This document shows, piece after piece, positions 1 to 8,641 of a stretch of 64,000 bases of DNA. The stretch spans positions 62,001 to 126,000 of the forward strand of contig NZ_QVMU01000004.1 of assembly GCF_003605645.1 (NCBI RefSeq), in the 5' to 3' direction. Position numbers and translations under genes: made by a program. This stretch comes from Vibrio sinensis. GTDB taxonomy: Bacteria > Pseudomonadota > Gammaproteobacteria > Enterobacterales > Vibrionaceae. Each line of letters begins with the position of its first letter. The first letter of the stretch is position 1. The notes below the pieces were generated by a model, which was given only the letters and a program-made list of their open reading frames with translations, ran no database searches and had not been told where the DNA came from.

Positions 1-1071
1 GTGGTCTTGTATGCACCAGAACTGCCTCCAATCAGTAAAGGTAGCCCACTACTCTATCGAAACCTACAGGTCGGGAGTGTTTCAGATTTCAAACTGGTTG
101 ATGGTGGCGTCATCATTACGGCGAGTATCGAAAATCAATACCGCTACCTAATCACCGCACAAACGGTGTTCTGGAACCGTTCTGGTGTTGAAGTCGATGC
201 GAGCCTCGCTGGAATCTCTGTCAAAGCAGCGCCACTAAAAACCATGATTCAAGGCGGCATTGCATTTGATTCATTACCCGGTGTAGAGAACAAACAAGCG
301 AACAAATGGCTATTGTACAAAGATTTCAAGAGTGCGCGTAAATTTGGTGAAGTTATCACGCTACAAAGTGTTGGTGCAACTAGCCTAACCGCAGGGGCTG
401 CAATCAAATATAACGGCGTTAAAGTAGGTGAAGTGACCTTAGTTCTCCCTAATTTCAACAACGACAATATTGAAATCAAAGCACGAATCTTGCCGGAGTT
501 TACCGATAAACTGGCTCGTTCAGGAAGTTACTTCTGGTTGCCTCAGGCAGAGGTTGGTCTTGATGGCGTGAAGAATATTCAAAACCTGTTAACCCAATCT
601 ATTAATGTATTGCCAGGTAAAGGAGAACGACAACGGACGTTCGAACTTAACGATAGTCCTAAAGCGCCAACCGGGACTGTTTTTACTTTGCAAAGTGAGC
701 GTCGCGGCTCCATAAGCAAAGGAACACCGGTGCTTTATCGCGAAATTGAAGTCGGTAGTGTCCTAGACGTTCGTTTAGGCGAATTCGCCGACCGTGTCGT
801 ATCGACTATCGTTATTAAGCAGGAATACGCCTACTTGGTTCGCCAAAATAGTGTCTTTTGGAATACTTCTGGTGTCGATGTCTCAATTGGTTTATCTGGG
901 GCAAATATAAAAGCGGGAACTCTTGATAGTATCGTTCGTGGTGGTATCACTTTTGCCACACCGGAACAATCAACCTTAGAACCTCAAGCAAAAGCTCAAC
1001 AAGCATTTTTCTTATACGCGACGCCTGAAGATAATTGGCTTTCCTGGCGCACTGCGATTCCGAAACCATAA
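1..1071 (+). CDS. letB: MCE-domain lipid transport protein LetB (YebT), C-terminal part
   Basis: This is the 3' part of a periplasm-spanning MCE protein that forms a hydrophobic tunnel for lipid transfer between inner and outer membranes. The reading frame is open from base 1, so the true start lies upstream. The visible 356 residues hold about three MCE repeats: near residues 1-95, 110-215 and 220-325. Each carries the 'KGSPLLYR..VGSV', 'GAAIKYNGVKVGEV' or 'KGTPVLYREIEVGSV' type signature. E. coli LetB has seven MCE domains in about 880 residues, so roughly the last three are seen here. In E. coli yebS-yebT-rsmF are adjacent, and the rsmF gene following here supports LetB over the related PqiB. 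A strong hairpin terminator follows. Confidence 0.88.
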   Translation: MVLYAPELPPISKGSPLLYRNLQVGSVSDFKLVDGGVIITASIENQYRYLITAQTVFWNRSGVEVDASLAGISVKAAPLKTMIQGGIAFDSLPGVENKQANKWLLYKDFKSARKFGEVITLQSVGATSLTAGAAIKYNGVKVGEVTLVLPNFNNDNIEIKARILPEFTDKLARSGSYFWLPQAEVGLDGVKNIQNLLTQSINVLPGKGERQRTFELNDSPKAPTGTVFTLQSERRGSISKGTPVLYREIEVGSVLDVRLGEFADRVVSTIVIKQEYAYLVRQNSVFWNTSGVDVSIGLSGANIKAGTLDSIVRGGITFATPEQSTLEPQAKAQQAFFLYATPEDNWLSWRTAIPKP

Positions 1072-1105
1072 ATGACACTCCAATAATAAGCGACACTCTT
1101 ATGTT

Positions 1106-1135
1106 AAAACGCAGCAACTTTGCTGCGTTTTTTAT
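1106..1135 (+). terminator. Rho-independent terminator after letB
   Basis: An 11-bp stem (arms AAAACGCAGCA and TGCTGCGTTTT) closes a short loop and is followed by a T-rich run. It ends the letB transcript and implies that rsmF has its own promoter. Confidence 0.9.
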
Positions 1136-1246
1136 TTCGTATGGCCAAAAAGACGAGTGACTGCAACGAAGTTGTCTTCGCTATAAGTTGATTGCCGACT
1201 GAGATCCGATATAATTTGCCCCCCTTTCGATAATCGAGATAAAACC

Positions 1247-2671
1247 TTGCATCAGAATGTTTATCTACCTGCTCAATTTCTTACTGAGATAGAAGCCATT
1301 TTACCGTCTTCACTTAACATGAGTGATTTCATTGCCGCATGCCAACGACCTCTTCGTAAAAGCATTCGAGTCAATACACTTAAAATCTCAGTAGCTGAAT
1401 TTTTAGAACGTGCAGAGAAAAACGGTTGGGCTCTTTCACCGGTACCATGGTGTAACGAAGGGTTTTGGATTGAGGCGGACGAGTCGGTAGTTCCACTCGG
1501 CAATACCGCTGAACATATGACAGGGCTGTTTTACATTCAAGAAGCCAGTTCAATGATGCCTGTCTCTGCTCTATTTCAAGATGAATCGGAATCTTATGCC
1601 GCTGTACTTGATATGGCTGCTGCTCCCGGTTCAAAAACAACGCAGATTGCTGCAAAAATGGGAAATGAGGGTGTCCTTGTTGCCAATGAGTTTTCTGCAA
1701 GTCGTGTAAAAGTACTGCATGCTAACATCGAACGCTGTGGCGTTCGCAACGCAGCTCTGAGTAATTTCGACGGTCGTGTTTTTGGTGGTTGGTTACCAGA
1801 GCAATTTGAAGCGGTACTCATTGATGCACCATGCTCGGGCGAAGGTACTGTTCGTAAAGATGCAGATGCGATGAAAAACTGGTCTAAAGATTCGGTTATC
1901 TCTATCGCTGAAACACAAAAAGATCTGATTGAGAGTGCATTCCATGCTCTTAAACCCGGTGGTGTAATGGTTTATTCAACTTGCACACTGAGCATTGAAG
2001 AAAACCAACAAGTTTGTCATCACTTAAAAACAACATTTGGTGATGCTGTCGAATTTGAATCTCTCACTCATCTCTTCCCTGGTGCAGAAAAAGCGATCAC
2101 AGAAGAAGGTTTCTTGCATATTTTCCCTCAAGTTTATGATTGTGAAGGGTTCTTTGTTGCGCGTATCCGCAAGTTATCTTCTGTTGAATCTCCTAGTGTT
2201 AAGAAGCGATTGGGGAAATTCCCATTCACAAAAGCCACCGTTAAAATACAACAAGAGATCGCTGATGAGCTTGAAAAAACGCTGCATATCTCGTTACCCA
2301 ACGAGAGCTCGGTTTGGCTTCGTGATAACGATGTGTGGCTATTCCCATTAGCACTAGAACCTATGCTCGGTGAATTTAGGTTCTCACGTATGGGCATTAA
2401 AATCGCAGAAACACATAAGAAAGGTTACCGTTGGCAGCATCAGATCGCGACAACCCTTGCGACTGGTCAAGAAGAATGCGCTGTAAACCTTACTATTGAA
2501 GATGCTCGTGAATGGTTTATGGGAAGAGACGTTAGACCAAACATCACCCCGGGTAAAGGCGAAGTGATTGTTAAATTCAACGATGATGTTATCGGATTAG
2601 GTAAATGGGTTGGAAACCGTATAAAGAATGGATTACCAAGAGAATTGGTTAGAGACAAAAATCTCTTTTAA
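1247..2671 (+). CDS. rsmF: 16S rRNA m5C1407 methyltransferase RsmF
   Basis: Methylates C1407 of 16S rRNA using S-adenosylmethionine, acting on the assembled 30S subunit. The 474 residues align end to end with E. coli RsmF (YebU). An N-terminal substrate domain contains 'CQRPLRKSIRVNTLKIS'. The SAM-binding motif DMAAAPGSKTTQ is at about 122-133. The two NSUN-family cysteines are in PCSGEG (C196) and STCTL (C246). A C-terminal RNA-binding PUA-like part ends in PRELVRDKNLF. The start is a TTG codon; no ATG lies upstream in frame at a sensible distance, and the N-terminus matches the family. Its position after letB is conserved in enterobacteria. Confidence 0.96.
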   Translation: MHQNVYLPAQFLTEIEAILPSSLNMSDFIAACQRPLRKSIRVNTLKISVAEFLERAEKNGWALSPVPWCNEGFWIEADESVVPLGNTAEHMTGLFYIQEASSMMPVSALFQDESESYAAVLDMAAAPGSKTTQIAAKMGNEGVLVANEFSASRVKVLHANIERCGVRNAALSNFDGRVFGGWLPEQFEAVLIDAPCSGEGTVRKDADAMKNWSKDSVISIAETQKDLIESAFHALKPGGVMVYSTCTLSIEENQQVCHHLKTTFGDAVEFESLTHLFPGAEKAITEEGFLHIFPQVYDCEGFFVARIRKLSSVESPSVKKRLGKFPFTKATVKIQQEIADELEKTLHISLPNESSVWLRDNDVWLFPLALEPMLGEFRFSRMGIKIAETHKKGYRWQHQIATTLATGQEECAVNLTIEDAREWFMGRDVRPNITPGKGEVIVKFNDDVIGLGKWVGNRIKNGLPRELVRDKNLF

Positions 2672-2796
2672 TCCGGATGGTTTAGTCGAAAATTTAGAGC
2701 CTGCTAGTAAATTCAATATGATGTACTACACTTTAATAACTGAGAAGTAGATAAATTTCATTCATTTAGCGCAGGCTCTTAATGAGCTATTCCCCT

Positions 2797-2834
2797 AGGC
2801 CCAAAGCAGGATAAGCAATGGGCCTCTTTTTTAT
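2797..2834 (+). terminator. Putative terminator between rsmF and cvfB
   Basis: A 6-bp GC-rich stem (AGGCCC with GGGCCT) with a 17-nt loop is followed by CTTTTTT. Orientation fits rightward transcription, from rsmF or from a small RNA in the interval. An additional 8-bp inverted repeat (GAGCCTGC at 2697-2704, GCAGGCTC at 2771-2778) lies just upstream. Confidence 0.6.
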
Positions 2835-2890
2835 CGACTTCTAAGTGCTCTCTTTAAAAGTGACGCACCTTAAAGAGGTGACAGGGTCAC

Positions 2891-3745
2891 TCAATCATTA
2901 CTCTCGTTGTTCTCAACAAGACGGATACCTTCCTTTTCGATAACCAATTTGCCTTGCTTGTACAAACCGCCAATCGTTTTCTTATAGGTACCTTTACTGG
3001 TGCGAAACGCAGAGAAAATAGCTTCTGGAGAAGACTTATCATTCAACGGCAAAAAGCCACCTTTCTTCTCTAATAACTCAAGTATTTTACTACTTAAGTC
3101 ATCCATCTTCGCCACACCGATTTTTTGCAAAGACAAGTCGATTTTACCATCTTCGCGAATGGCTTTGATGTAACCTTTAAGACGCTTACCGACAAACAAT
3201 TTACCAAAGACATCTGAGGTAAAAATCATTCCCCAATGTGCACCCTCAACAATCGCCTTATAACCCAAATCACTTCGCTCAGCGATCAATAAGTCTACTG
3301 ATTGGTTAATCTCGTAGTTTGCTGGAGTTTGATCCATCAATTTATTAAATTTAGTGGTACCAACAATGCGACCTGATGCTTTATCAGTATAAACGTAGAT
3401 AAGAATTTCTTGGCCTTCACGTAAGCGCCCACGCTGCTCGCTAAAAGGAATAAGAAGATCTTTCTCTTTAATACCCCAACTGGCAAATGCACCAATGCTG
3501 TTAACACCTTGAATGGTCATCAAGCCCCATTCACCGACTTGTGCAATTGGCGTTTCTGTTGTTGCTACAAGTTGGTTGTCGGAGTCGAAATACAAAAATG
3601 CATCAATCGATTGTCCTACTTCTGTACCCTCAGGTACAAAACGTTTTGGAAGTAATGCACTTCCATATTCGCCTGCATTTAGAAACAGACCAAATTCCGT
3701 TTGCTTTACAACTTCTAAGTGGTTTATCTGACCAACTTTAATCAT
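2891..3745 (-). CDS. cvfB: CvfB/YitL-family S1 RNA-binding protein
   Basis: A 284-residue protein of the CvfB (YitL) family, often misnamed as a GntR regulator. It consists of successive S1-like OB folds (about residues 1-65, 70-135, 145-215) and a C-terminal winged helix (about 220-280, containing FSAFRTSKGTYKKTIGGLYKQGK). The family binds RNA; in Gram-positive bacteria it influences virulence gene expression, but its target in vibrios is unknown. The ATG start is preceded by GAGTGA. It diverges from the gene at 3800 with only 54 bp between the two starts, so their promoters overlap. Confidence 0.9.
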   Translation of the reverse strand: MIKVGQINHLEVVKQTEFGLFLNAGEYGSALLPKRFVPEGTEVGQSIDAFLYFDSDNQLVATTETPIAQVGEWGLMTIQGVNSIGAFASWGIKEKDLLIPFSEQRGRLREGQEILIYVYTDKASGRIVGTTKFNKLMDQTPANYEINQSVDLLIAERSDLGYKAIVEGAHWGMIFTSDVFGKLFVGKRLKGYIKAIREDGKIDLSLQKIGVAKMDDLSSKILELLEKKGGFLPLNDKSSPEAIFSAFRTSKGTYKKTIGGLYKQGKLVIEKEGIRLVENNESND

Positions 3746-3799
3746 TATTTTTCACTCTGTGACGCCTATTATTAAAAGCGATTATAGCGAAACTCTGAT

Positions 3800-5227
3800 A
3801 TGCTTTCGCGAGATAATTCGAACTTTTTTCAGGAGCTCTCCTTGCTCACCGTTGATAAACTAGACGGCATCACGCTTAAGATCTCTCATGCGATGGCTTT
3901 AACTAAGAAATCCAACCTAGATCTTTATTTTTTCATTCCCGGCGAATTAGGTCTGACACCAGATGTTTTGACGGAAAATGAGTTCTATTACAACGCGATA
4001 ACCCAAAAACGTGCTTATTACAGTGACAAGACTTTACTTCCTTTAGTTCACAGTCGACTTGCTCAACGTGGTGGCTTATCTTCAACTCAGTATCGTGTGA
4101 GTTTGAGTCTATTTGCCTATCAATATGTCATTGCACTTGATAAAGCTGTCGTGCAGTTGAACAAACACGACAATGAATCCGTCACTACTGAAGAAGTGGA
4201 TGCAGTCATTGAGCTCGCTTTAGATATTCTTAAAAAGTTAAGACGGAGTATTCCGTATGAAGAAGGCCTTAAGCGGTACTATGCCAATATTGACAACTAC
4301 CTCTCTTGGTATACAGGACAGCGCTTCTTATCCTTAGTGGCTCACATGCCTCGTGACGGCGAATATAAAACCCTAAAAGACCGACTGATCACCATCGTCG
4401 AAAAAGAAGTCGCTCACCGTAAGCTCAATAATTACAACTCAAAAGGTGTACGTGACGATGTCACGCGAATGAGTAACAAGATGCGTTTATTACGTAGATT
4501 GATTGAACACCCTATTATTTTGAAAGAGCGTACAACTTCGCTTGGAAAAAATGTGAAACGTATGGTGAAAGGCCTTGCCACTGGTTTAGTGATGGTATTT
4601 GTAACCATGACTGTCATTGTTGCCCGAGACTATTGGGGAGAAATTACGATTTCTTTCATTATCGCGATGTCTTTCATTTATGCTCTGCGTGAGATTTTTA
4701 AAGACGATTTACGTGATGTACTTTGGCGCTGGTTCAGAAAAAACAAACCGAAGTGGCTTAAACGCTATATTGACCCAACCACCAACAAAGCTGTGGGTCA
4801 AAAATACGAGTGGCTTGATTACACCGCGCTTAGCAAGTTACCTGACAGCATTAAACGTATTCGCAAAAAGCGTATCGTTCAACGTGAAGAGCAAATTCTT
4901 CACTATCGTTCTCAGGTTGAAATGTCGACATCAAAGTTCATGAGTGGTTATGAAGAAACTCGTGAATCTATGGTTGTCAGTTTACGTGAACTCACTCGAT
5001 TAATGGATAAAGGCTCAGACAAAGTCTATATGCTCAATAATGGCCAAGTTAGCCGAGAGTCTGTTGAAAAGCGTCACTTAATCAATCTGATTGCTAAAGA
5101 AGACAACCACAATGGCGAACCAAAATACTATCGCTGGAAGATAGTATTGAATCGAAACAAGATTGTGGCTATCGAACCTATTACTGTTGAAGAAATTAAC
5201 AATCCTTTCTCTTTACTGAAAGAGTAA
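3800..5227 (+). CDS. Conserved hypothetical protein with two central membrane helices
   Basis: A 475-residue protein I cannot assign to a named family. Residues 1-250 are mostly helical and soluble-looking. Two hydrophobic segments at about 256-276 and 281-300 form a hairpin. Both flanks are strongly basic (for example KNKPKWLKRYI and IKRIRKKRIVQREEQ), which suggests both ends are cytoplasmic. The C-terminal 175 residues are charged and end in a small beta-rich segment. The ATG start is the first in frame and has no strong Shine-Dalgarno. The 3' end overlaps the convergent DUF4442 gene by 32 bp. No enzymatic motif was found. Confidence 0.85.
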   Translation: MLSRDNSNFFQELSLLTVDKLDGITLKISHAMALTKKSNLDLYFFIPGELGLTPDVLTENEFYYNAITQKRAYYSDKTLLPLVHSRLAQRGGLSSTQYRVSLSLFAYQYVIALDKAVVQLNKHDNESVTTEEVDAVIELALDILKKLRRSIPYEEGLKRYYANIDNYLSWYTGQRFLSLVAHMPRDGEYKTLKDRLITIVEKEVAHRKLNNYNSKGVRDDVTRMSNKMRLLRRLIEHPIILKERTTSLGKNVKRMVKGLATGLVMVFVTMTVIVARDYWGEITISFIIAMSFIYALREIFKDDLRDVLWRWFRKNKPKWLKRYIDPTTNKAVGQKYEWLDYTALSKLPDSIKRIRKKRIVQREEQILHYRSQVEMSTSKFMSGYEETRESMVVSLRELTRLMDKGSDKVYMLNNGQVSRESVEKRHLINLIAKEDNHNGEPKYYRWKIVLNRNKIVAIEPITVEEINNPFSLLKE

Positions 5228-5675
5228 GCTTAAATTCCGCCATTGGCTCATCACCATGCAGTGTTGGGCAAATGGCGGTAATTGACACTTCTTGATTTAC
5301 CCGTTCGCCTGTAGCAATCGTTTTATCTAGCATTTGATCGATCAAATCGCCATCTCGACAAATAAAATGAACATCGGCTTCCGGTCTTTTCAAAAACTTC
5401 CCCTCTACCTCCTTAAACGCTAGAGATATTTGTTCACCCCTTTGCTCAGCTTTACTCATCGCCATAAAACCACCAGCAACATCAGCACCCACTGCTAGAA
5501 CTCCAAAATACATGCTGTTTAAATGGTTCTTTGTTCTACGTCTCAAGGGAATTTTCACCTCCACGTGATCAGCGTCGAGTTTGATAATAGATGGCCTAGA
5601 TAACCAAATAAAAGGCACTTTAAAAAAACCAAACAATGAGAGATAGAAATTGGCTCTTCGGATAGGATTTAGCAT
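5196..5675 (-). CDS. DUF4442 hotdog-fold protein, thioesterase-like
   Basis: A 159-residue single-domain protein with the DUF4442 hotdog pattern (FFKVPFIWLSRPSIIKLD at the front, then MYFGVLAVGADVAGGFMAM forming the central helix). Relatives are thought to be acyl-CoA or acyl-ACP thioesterase-like, but no substrate is established. The chosen ATG is preceded by GGGGC at good spacing; a TTG four codons upstream is less likely. A near-perfect FadR-type operator lies 17-33 bp upstream of the start (5692-5708), pointing to control by fatty-acid status. Its 3' end overlaps the convergent gene at 3800-5227. Confidence 0.85.
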   Translation of the reverse strand: MLNPIRRANFYLSLFGFFKVPFIWLSRPSIIKLDADHVEVKIPLRRRTKNHLNSMYFGVLAVGADVAGGFMAMSKAEQRGEQISLAFKEVEGKFLKRPEADVHFICRDGDLIDQMLDKTIATGERVNQEVSITAICPTLHGDEPMAEFKLTLSVKRKDC

Positions 5676-5691
5676 TTTTCGCCCCAAAATT

Positions 5692-5708
5692 AACTAGTCA
5701 GACCAGTT
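5692..5708. promoter_or_regulatory. FadR-like operator
   Basis: The 17-bp site AACTAGTCAGACCAGTT, flanked by TT and AA, is an odd-centred palindrome with one mismatched pair. It matches the classic FadR pattern (AnCTGGTCnGACnnGTT on the other strand). It lies directly upstream of the DUF4442 gene and about 230 bp from aroH, so the thioesterase-like gene is the probable target. A second palindrome, GTGACAGCGTCAC, is at 5770-5782; its binder is unknown. Confidence 0.7.
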
Positions 5709-5936
5709 AATCAACATGCAACGCAAATGTCAAAACATTGTTAACAAAGGTAAACACCCATCTCACTATGTGACAGCGTCACCCCTTACTAACATTAACG
5801 GCATCAATGTTGTAAATTATTTAACCTAATTCTTTAAATAATTTATCTTTTACGCCAATGATTATGGAGAAACGGTTTATTCCTATTAGCGTTTCCGTTA
5901 TCTTTAACGCTTCGTAATAAAAGGACAGGCTGTGGT

Positions 5937-6989
5937 ATGCCACTCAAAACCGATGAATTAAGAACCCAAGCATTGGGACCAATGCCGACACCGGCAGAGC
6001 TGGGAACCGCTCACCCTATTACAGACGATGTAGCAGAACGAATTGCCCTTTCACGTCGTCAAATTGAAAATATTTTAACGGGCAAAGATCAGCGTCTATT
6101 GGTGATTGTTGGTCCTTGTTCAGTACATGATACTGATGCTGCACTTGAGTATGCCGAACGTCTAGCTGCTATCCAAGAACAATACAAAGATCAGCTATTT
6201 ATTGTGATGAGAACCTACTTTGAAAAACCACGTACTGTTGTGGGTTGGAAAGGTTTGATCACAGACCCAAATCTGGATGCATCTTATGCACTGGAAACTG
6301 GGCTGCACAAAGCACGCAAGTTATTGTTGGACGTCAACAAACTTGGTCTTGCAACAGCGACCGAGTTTTTAGATATGATTACTGGCCAATACATTGCTGA
6401 TTTGATTACTTGGGGTGCGATCGGTGCACGTACAACCGAATCTCAAATCCACCGAGAAATGGCATCTGCATTGTCTTGTCCTGTTGGCTTCAAAAACGGT
6501 ACTAATGGTAATATTAAAATTGCCATTGACGCTATCCGCGCATCGCAAGCGTCTCACTATTTCTATTCACCGGATAAACATGGTCGTATGACGGTTTACC
6601 GTACCAGTGGCAACCCATTTGGTCATGTAATATTGCGTGGTGGCGAAACAGGTCCTAACTACGACGCAGCTTCTATTGAAGCAGCTTGCAATCAACTTGC
6701 TGAATTTAATTTACCGGCTCGTTTGATCGTAGATTTCAGCCATGCTAACTGTGAAAAACAACACCGTAAGCAGCTTGACGTTGCTAAAGATATCTGTGAA
6801 CAGATAAAATCAGGTAGCACCTATATCTCTGGTATTATGGCTGAAAGCTTTATTGTCGAAGGCAACCAGCCGATGAATGACCTCACTAACCTAACTTATG
6901 GTCAATCCATTACGGATCCATGCTTGGGTTGGGAAGATACAGAGATCATGTTAGAAATGTTGGCTGACGCTGTAAAAGCTCGCCCTTAA
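5937..6989 (+). CDS. aroH: 3-deoxy-7-phosphoheptulonate (DAHP) synthase, AroH type
   Basis: Catalyses the first shikimate step, condensing phosphoenolpyruvate and erythrose 4-phosphate to DAHP. The 350-residue type I enzyme shows the PEP and metal-site signatures GPCSVHD, PRTVVGWKGLI, GARTTESQIHREMASALSCPVGFKNGT and DFSHANC. Across its length it is closer to E. coli AroH (Trp-sensitive) than to AroG, for example in TDELRT at the start, MRTYFEKPRTVVGWKGLI and AGIMAESF-like GIMAESF. Inhibitor specificity is therefore inferred, not shown. AAGGAC precedes the ATG. An inverted repeat (AGCGTT/AACGCT, 5888-5911) lies in the leader; I saw no convincing TyrR or TrpR box. Confidence 0.93.
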   Translation: MPLKTDELRTQALGPMPTPAELGTAHPITDDVAERIALSRRQIENILTGKDQRLLVIVGPCSVHDTDAALEYAERLAAIQEQYKDQLFIVMRTYFEKPRTVVGWKGLITDPNLDASYALETGLHKARKLLLDVNKLGLATATEFLDMITGQYIADLITWGAIGARTTESQIHREMASALSCPVGFKNGTNGNIKIAIDAIRASQASHYFYSPDKHGRMTVYRTSGNPFGHVILRGGETGPNYDAASIEAACNQLAEFNLPARLIVDFSHANCEKQHRKQLDVAKDICEQIKSGSTYISGIMAESFIVEGNQPMNDLTNLTYGQSITDPCLGWEDTEIMLEMLADAVKARP

Positions 6990-7007
6990 AAATTAGAGGA
7001 ATAATAA

Positions 7008-7493
7008 ATGCCATCTTTTGATATTGTTTCAGAAACTGATGCAGTTGAAGTACGCAACGCAGTTGACAATGCTACTCGTGAAATCGCTACACGCTTTGAT
7101 TTTCGCAATGTAGAAGCAACGTTTGAATTACAAAAAGATGACTCAGTGAAATTGAGCTCGGAAGGTGATTTCCAACTTAAGCAGATGCGTGAAATTTTAC
7201 GTGCAAACTTGAGTAAACGTGGCGTTGATGCGAATGCAATGGAAACAAAAGAGCCAGAAGCTACCGGTAAGAAATGGCATCAAATCGTGTTGTTTAAACA
7301 AGGCATTGATACTGTAACAGCAAAGAAACTTGTTAAGCTTATCAAAGATGCAAAACTAAAAGTTCAAGTTTCTATTCAAGGTGAAAAAGTTCGCGTTACA
7401 GGCAAGAAGCGTGATGACTTACAAGCAACTATCGCAACAATTCGCCAAGCTGAAATGAACCAACCTTTCCAATATGAGAATTTCCGCGACTAG
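7008..7493 (+). CDS. yajQ: YajQ-family nucleotide-binding protein
   Basis: A 161-residue UPF0234/YajQ protein with two tandem ferredoxin-like domains. Family landmarks are [11 protein letters not shown] at the start, [14 protein letters not shown], and the C-terminal [19 protein letters not shown]. Family members bind nucleotides; a Xanthomonas homologue binds cyclic di-GMP, which is not proven here. AGAGGA lies 8 bp before the ATG, and only 18 bp separate it from aroH, so the two are probably co-transcribed. A strong terminator follows at 7524-7550. Confidence 0.94.
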   Translation: MPSFDIVSETDAVEVRNAVDNATREIATRFDFRNVEATFELQKDDSVKLSSEGDFQLKQMREILRANLSKRGVDANAMETKEPEATGKKWHQIVLFKQGIDTVTAKKLVKLIKDAKLKVQVSIQGEKVRVTGKKRDDLQATIATIRQAEMNQPFQYENFRD

Positions 7494-7523
7494 GTTTCAC
7501 CAAGACGCGCTCAATTTCAGATA

Positions 7524-7550
7524 TAAACCGCCTTATATGGCGGTTTTTTT
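7524..7550 (+). terminator. Terminator after yajQ
   Basis: A 7-bp stem AACCGCC/GGCGGTT with a hexanucleotide loop is followed by seven T. It ends the aroH-yajQ transcript. Confidence 0.92.
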
Positions 7551-7705
7551 ATGAGCGCTCACAACTTATTATAAGAGCTCATAACGTTGGTAATAACTAT
7601 CCATCGCTTTTAACGAGATACTGGGAGAATCACCTTTAACGTTATCACTAAAAACATTTAGTCGATAAGAGAGCTTTATCCTTATAAAGCCCGCTTTGCT
7701 ATACG

Positions 7706-8641
7706 CTAGACCTGCCCCAATTTAATGTGCAAATCATCGCCTCTTAACCATTGGTATGATGTCGATTTTTCAGGAACAAAAATACAAACACGTAATCCAT
7801 TCTGATTTGCTTGTTCAAGTAACGCGGCTAAATCTGCTTCATCATGAAATTGACTTCTTTCGGCATCCCGACGAACTAAATCAACAAAACTAAATGGACA
7901 CTGGAAGTGAAACAGTACCAATTCAGCTTGCTGCATCATTCTAAGCGCTTTGATTGGCAACAGCTCAACGTCATCACCAAATTCAATCCAAGTCACCCTA
8001 GCCTGCGCTTTGTTATTGTTCTCAAAACATTGGGCATAATGCAGCTCTAGCGCATCGCGAGAGATTGCTAGTTCAACCACCGCTGAATCAAAGAAACGTT
8101 CCCAAAATCGGCGTCTTGAATCGACATCGGGTAGACGACTCTTAATATCATTTCTCTTAGAGGCGGCAAACTCGGCCACCAAAGCAAGATTATGTGGCAA
8201 GACAGACTCAAGTTTCTCTCTAATATTACGTACTAGTACCGGTGATGCACCGCCACTGGAAATAGCTATTTGAATTCGTCCACGGTTTACCATTGAGGGA
8301 GTAATGAAATCGCAGTACGGCAGATCATCAACCACATTAACCAAAATGCCCAACTTATGAGCATCTTGATATACTTGGTGATTTAATGATGGATTATCTG
8401 TCGTTGCCCATACTTGAACAAAACGACGATCTAACATTTCTGCTGAATAAAAATTCTGAACCCAACGACACTCTTCTTTAGCAACCAAATCCACAAGATG
8501 TGATGCAATCTTTGGTGACACAATCGTAACATCAGCTCCGGCCCGAATGAGCCCATCAACTTTACGACAAGCCACCTCTCCGCCACCTACGACAAGAATT
8601 GACTTGTCTTTCAAATCCAAAAATATCGGGAAGTATTGCAT
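7706..8641 (-). CDS. Shortened siroheme synthase: CysG N-terminal dehydrogenase/ferrochelatase with a vestigial methyltransferase tail
   Basis: The first 210 residues correspond to the CysG-B/Met8 unit that oxidises precorrin-2 to sirohydrochlorin and inserts iron. They include the NAD-binding VGGGEVA (18-24), VNVVDDLPYCDFITPS (101-116) and the helical SSGGASPVLVRNIRE dimerisation segment. Residues 214-302 still align with the start of the CysG-A uroporphyrinogen methyltransferase (IKALRMMQQAELVLFH, FVDLVRRDAER). The SAM-binding GAGPGD loop is gone and the domain stops after about 90 of its 240 residues. Methylation must therefore come from another gene. AAGGAA precedes the ATG. Confidence 0.85.
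   Translation of the reverse strand: MQYFPIFLDLKDKSILVVGGGEVACRKVDGLIRAGADVTIVSPKIASHLVDLVAKEECRWVQNFYSAEMLDRRFVQVWATTDNPSLNHQVYQDAHKLGILVNVVDDLPYCDFITPSMVNRGRIQIAISSGGASPVLVRNIREKLESVLPHNLALVAEFAASKRNDIKSRLPDVDSRRRFWERFFDSAVVELAISRDALELHYAQCFENNNKAQARVTWIEFGDDVELLPIKALRMMQQAELVLFHFQCPFSFVDLVRRDAERSQFHDEADLAALLEQANQNGLRVCIFVPEKSTSYQWLRGDDLHIKLGQV

Noticed and set aside
5811..5826. TGTAAA-like half of a TyrR box upstream of aroH
   Set aside because: The second half-site does not fit TTTACA at the required spacing.
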